A DNA stretch of 55,772 bases. It comes from Candidatus Sulfotelmatobacter sp. GTDB taxonomy: Bacteria; Acidobacteriota; Terriglobia; Terriglobales; Acidobacteriaceae. The translations under genes were made by a program, and so were the position numbers. Shown here one piece after another: positions 53,053 to 55,772 of this stretch. The notes below the pieces were generated by a model. It saw only the letters and a list, made by a program, of their open reading frames with translations. It did not search any database and was not told the DNA's origin. Positions within the stretch are counted from its first letter, which is position 1. Every line of letters begins with the position of its first letter. Location: the NCBI GenBank assembly GCA_030038255.1, contig JASHPH010000042.1, forward strand, positions 1 through 55,772, read 5' to 3'.

Positions 53053-53925
53053 TCAGCGCAGCCAATCTTCTAATTCAATTCCGCGCTCGGTTTTCTCGTC
53101 GCGGTATTTCACGATCACCGGTGTGTAGAGCGACAGATTCCATTCGGCAGCTTTACCTTTTTTCACTGCGCGTGACCCAGGCACGACCACAGCATTTTCC
53201 GGAACTTCCAGCGGCGCGTCAGACGTTGCACGGTAGATTTCGCTTTTGACCAGATCGTAGAGCGGCGTTGATCGCGTCAGGATTGTGCCTGCCCCGAGGA
53301 CCGCGCGAGCACGCACGAGCGTGCCTTCGAAGATGCCGCAATTTCCGCCCACCAGCACGTCGTCTTCAACTATGACGGGCGAGGCATTCACCGGTTCGAG
53401 CACTCCTCCGACCTGTGCCGCAGCGCTCAGGTGCACGCGCTTGCCGATCTGGGCGCAGGAGCCGACCAGCGCGTGCGAATCAATCATGGTGCCTTCGTCA
53501 ACATAGGCACCGACGTTGATGAACATCGGCGGCATGCAGATCACCGATGGCGCTACATACGCACCCAAACGTACGGAAGATCCGCCGGGAACGACGCGCA
53601 CGCGGTCGGCGACCGAGAAATGGCGGGCAGGGAAGGTGTCCTTGTCGACGAAGGACAAACCGGCAGACATTTCTGCGAGCGCGCCGAGACGAAAGCCGAG
53701 CAGGATACCTTGTTTAACCCAGGGGTTGACCGTCCACCGGCCATCTACTTTTTCGGCGGCACGGATCTTGCCCTGCGTGAGTTGGTCGCGGAATTCAAAG
53801 AATGTATTTCGCGCTGCGGGATCGTTTTCGACTTCGCCTTGGGCAGCCAGGCGCTCGATGGAGGATTTCAACCGTCGGACCTCAGCCGCCAGACCTTGGA
53901 CTTCAGACGCGGAATTCTTACTCAT
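53053..53925 (-). CDS. dapD: Tetrahydrodipicolinate N-succinyltransferase
   Basis: About 290 aa. The N-terminal helical part ([20 protein letters not shown]) is followed by a left-handed beta-helix made of hexapeptide repeats ([55 protein letters not shown] and [15 protein letters not shown]). It transfers succinyl from succinyl-CoA in the succinylase branch of lysine and diaminopimelate synthesis. ATG 53925 fits the family; GAGAAG lies before it. It is the last gene of the dap cluster, 97 bases after dapA. Confidence 0.92.
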   Translation of the reverse strand: MSKNSASEVQGLAAEVRRLKSSIERLAAQGEVENDPAARNTFFEFRDQLTQGKIRAAEKVDGRWTVNPWVKQGILLGFRLGALAEMSAGLSFVDKDTFPARHFSVADRVRVVPGGSSVRLGAYVAPSVICMPPMFINVGAYVDEGTMIDSHALVGSCAQIGKRVHLSAAAQVGGVLEPVNASPVIVEDDVLVGGNCGIFEGTLVRARAVLGAGTILTRSTPLYDLVKSEIYRATSDAPLEVPENAVVVPGSRAVKKGKAAEWNLSLYTPVIVKYRDEKTERGIELEDWLR

Positions 53926-54022
53926 GTCTTCTCGCGGGTTCTCAATTGCCGAAGAGCACAAGAATATCAGGATCGAATGTTTCCAAGGTCTCAGGTCCGA
54001 CGCCCGCGGGCTGAGCGGCGCT

Positions 54023-55150
54023 TCACACGCACTTGCATTCACTCCTGATGAGAACACCCGTCATGGCATGCGCGGCTTCGCGCGCGGCAGCGACCGTCGA
54101 GTAGGGGCCGTGCCAGCGGGCGTGGTTAGTGTCATGGCCGGCGGGGCGCCCCTTGCCGTTGCTGCACTGGCCGCAGGAGCCGCGATGCAGCACGATTTTG
54201 TGCGGTCCGGCAGCCCAGTTTTCGTAAATGAAAAACTCGGCCGCGGCCGTCGCCCCGGAGGGCTTGCTGATCAGCCCAACTTCCGTCGCGACCTTTTGCA
54301 GGCGCGAGCGGGTGTCGCGGCGCATGGGCACGAGCGGCAGTCGGTAGACCTCTTCGATTTTGCCCATCATTGCGAGAACTGCCTTGACCGGCAGCGGGCT
54401 CGATTCGATGAAATTCGCCTGCATCAGCGGCAGATACTTGCGCTGCAGGCTGCGCGCGGTTGTCCAGTCGTTGGCGAGCGCGGCGCGCGTGAGCGCGGCC
54501 ATCTCGTGCGGAATTTCGTTCGACGCAACCGAGATCACTCCGACTCCACCCAGCGCGATCACCGGCAGAGTGACGGCGTCGTCTCCGGAAAGCACCAGAA
54601 ACGTCTCCGGCACTGCGCTGATCGCCTCGGCGATCTGGGTCATGTTACCGCTGGCTTCCTTCACGCCGACGATGTTGGGAATCTCGGCGAGCCGTGCCAG
54701 CGTGGCGGGTTCAAGGTTGGCCGCGGTGCGGCCGGGCACGTTGTAAAGAATGACTGGCTTGTCGATGACGGCTTCGGCGATCGCCTTGAAATGGCGGTAC
54801 TGGCCCTCCTGCGTGGGCTTGTTGTAGTAGGGCGACGCGGTGAGGATCGCGTTTACGCCGGGCCGAGCGGCGAGTTCCTTGGCCTTTTCGACCGCGTCGT
54901 GCGTGGCATTCGAGGTGGCGCCGGCGACGATGGGCACGCGCCCGGCCGCGACTTCGATGGTCGTGTCGACGACGTGCAGCCACTCGTCGTGTGTGAGAGT
55001 CGGCGTCTCGCCCGTGGTGCCGCAGGGTACGAGAAAGTCGATGCCCGACTCGATCTGCCACGCGACCAGGTTGCGCAGGGCCGCGTCGTCGACGGAGCCG
55101 TCCTGACGAAAAGGTGTGACGAGAGCAGTGCCACAGCCACGGAGTTGCAT
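54023..55150 (-). CDS. dapA: Dihydrodipicolinate synthase with a Cys-containing C-terminal extension
   Basis: A 375-aa protein. Residues 1-295 are a complete DapA TIM barrel: [20 protein letters not shown] with the catalytic Thr, [11 protein letters not shown] with Tyr, and [11 protein letters not shown] with the Schiff-base Lys. It condenses pyruvate with aspartate semialdehyde. The usual enzyme is about 290-300 residues. Here about 75 more follow: [46 protein letters not shown] and SECKCV. This looks like a small separate domain with four Cys in C-x2-C and C-x-C pairs, possibly a metal site. Its function is unknown. The reading frame is uninterrupted. Confidence 0.93.
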   Translation of the reverse strand: MQLRGCGTALVTPFRQDGSVDDAALRNLVAWQIESGIDFLVPCGTTGETPTLTHDEWLHVVDTTIEVAAGRVPIVAGATSNATHDAVEKAKELAARPGVNAILTASPYYNKPTQEGQYRHFKAIAEAVIDKPVILYNVPGRTAANLEPATLARLAEIPNIVGVKEASGNMTQIAEAISAVPETFLVLSGDDAVTLPVIALGGVGVISVASNEIPHEMAALTRAALANDWTTARSLQRKYLPLMQANFIESSPLPVKAVLAMMGKIEEVYRLPLVPMRRDTRSRLQKVATEVGLISKPSGATAAAEFFIYENWAAGPHKIVLHRGSCGQCSNGKGRPAGHDTNHARWHGPYSTVAAAREAAHAMTGVLIRSECKCV

Positions 55151-55188
55151 GGGTTAAGCATAGCGCGAATGGGGGGAGAGGGAAAATC

Positions 55189-55635
55189 TCAGGGAGGATC
55201 AAGACGGGTGCGCAGATTGATAACCCGTTTGCACTCTTCTAATATCTGAGGAACATTGAAGTCCTGATCGAGTCCTCCAAAAGATACAAGCTCATTCGGA
55301 CAGCCTGCCTCGAAGCAGAGCAGCCATATCTCGTAGGCTCCGGACAGGGGTTCCTTTTCGCCAGAGAGGATTTCCTTTGCTGTTTGTTTCGCAAGGAATA
55401 TCGACGCTTCCTGCTTAGATAGCCCCGCAATACCCATCTCTGCCAGCGCCCTCTCAGGTGGGTCTCCAAGATCGAAATAAGATGGCTTTACAAAAGAGGC
55501 AAGCCTCCGGATGGCGCTACCGTCGTATCCAAGTTCGAGTGCATTCACAGCCACGTCCGGCAGGTCAGCATACGCAAGCCTTCCCAACGCAAACTGGGCT
55601 ATCGCCTGATTGAGTTTGGAGCGCAGGGCCGTCAT
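55189..55635 (-). CDS. Unknown protein inserted in the dap operon
   Basis: A 148-aa helical protein. It starts at ATG 55635 (TALRSKLNQAIAQFALGRLA) and has VNALELGYDGSAIRRLASFV and EASIFLAKQTAKEILSGEKE. It has no signal peptide or membrane helix. Its DNA is clearly poorer in G and C (43-55% in three 60-base lines counted by hand) than dapA next to it (75% in one such line). It lies 19 bases after dapB and 38 bases before dapA. Its style resembles immunity proteins of toxin systems, but I cannot name a family. Confidence 0.65.
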   Translation of the reverse strand: MTALRSKLNQAIAQFALGRLAYADLPDVAVNALELGYDGSAIRRLASFVKPSYFDLGDPPERALAEMGIAGLSKQEASIFLAKQTAKEILSGEKEPLSGAYEIWLLCFEAGCPNELVSFGGLDQDFNVPQILEECKRVINLRTRLDPP

Positions 55636-55654
55636 TGCGTTGCTCGCAGAATTT

Positions 55655-55772
55655 CTATAATTCTCGCCACACGTCCTTGAAATCGTAAAAGCCTTTCTTC
55701 CCGGCGAGCCACTCGGCGGCGCGGACGGCGCCTTCGGCGAAGCCGCAGCGGGATTTGGCGTCGTGGCAGAGA
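55655..55772 (-). CDS. dapB: Dihydrodipicolinate reductase, 3' part only
   Basis: The frame is open to the edge of the window and codes for the last 38 or so residues: HDAKSRCGFAEGAVRAAEW then LAGKKGFYDFKDVW and REL. This is the C-terminal helix of DapB, which reduces dihydrodipicolinate with NAD(P)H. The stop is TAG 55655-55657. The order dapB, unknown gene, dapA, dapD supports the assignment. Confidence 0.82.
   Translation of the reverse strand, partial: LCHDAKSRCGFAEGAVRAAEWLAGKKGFYDFKDVWREL

Noticed and set aside
53516-55249. Long open frame antisense to dapA and dapD
   Set aside because: Both dap genes are clear on the other strand, and this frame shows no known motif.

Overview
The window looks like a chromosomal segment of a soil-type Acidobacteriota (class Terriglobia, Koribacter-like). 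This is inferred from high GC, a high density of two-component systems, two FecR/DUF6600 surface proteins, serine/threonine kinases of the 'GTKIGPYEI' type with C-terminal TolB-like propeller repeats, and intergenic palindromes of the TGTCATGCTGAGCGG type. No phage, transposase, rRNA, tRNA or CRISPR array is visible. Many genes appear to start with GTG or TTG.

Layout: 1-264 is the end of a peroxiredoxin gene. 469-8172 is a self-contained locus: a secreted FecR/DUF6600 protein, an NtrB-like membrane histidine kinase, an NtrC-like sigma-54 activator, and a second DUF6600 protein. The second DUF6600 gene has a well-matched -24/-12 sigma-54 promoter and a rho-independent terminator. 8205-13292 is a minus-strand operon of OmpR-type regulator, sensor kinase, porin and type-1 copper (cupredoxin) protein. 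13569-25124 carries RNA modification genes (trmJ-like, trmH-like, tsaC), a pseudokinase fused to a TonB C-terminal domain, an aminotransferase plus dehydrogenase pair, a pair of half-size EamA transporters, a YdcF protein, a DinB/YfiT protein, and an Lrp regulator overlapping a kelch lipoprotein gene. 25206-33544 carries an ArsR/AHSA1 pair, Ku, a beta-propeller lipoprotein, ispG and an active-looking receptor kinase.

34056-38751 is the classic envelope and isoprenoid cluster uppS - (small membrane ORF) - cdsA - dxr - rseP on the minus strand. 38889-49454 holds a Sel1 protein, an HtrA-like protease, a zinc-ribbon XRE regulator, an HD protein, ftsK, uppP and several exported proteins of unknown function. 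49494-55772 holds a threonine-dehydratase-like enzyme, RNase J, an EcsC protein and a lysine-pathway cluster dapB (partial) - unknown gene - dapA - dapD.

Four genes appear broken: a monooxygenase at 21145 (frameshift), a CPBP protease at 22107 (internal stop), a PIN toxin at 33660 (frameshift and stop) and a small membrane protein at 48180 (frameshift and stop). The surrounding core genes are intact, which suggests real gene decay more than general sequence error.

The most promising unexplained system is the NtrB/NtrC/sigma-54 locus with its two DUF6600 proteins. Also worth attention are the pseudokinase-TonB fusion, the cysteine-containing extension on DapA, and the low-GC gene placed inside the dap operon.
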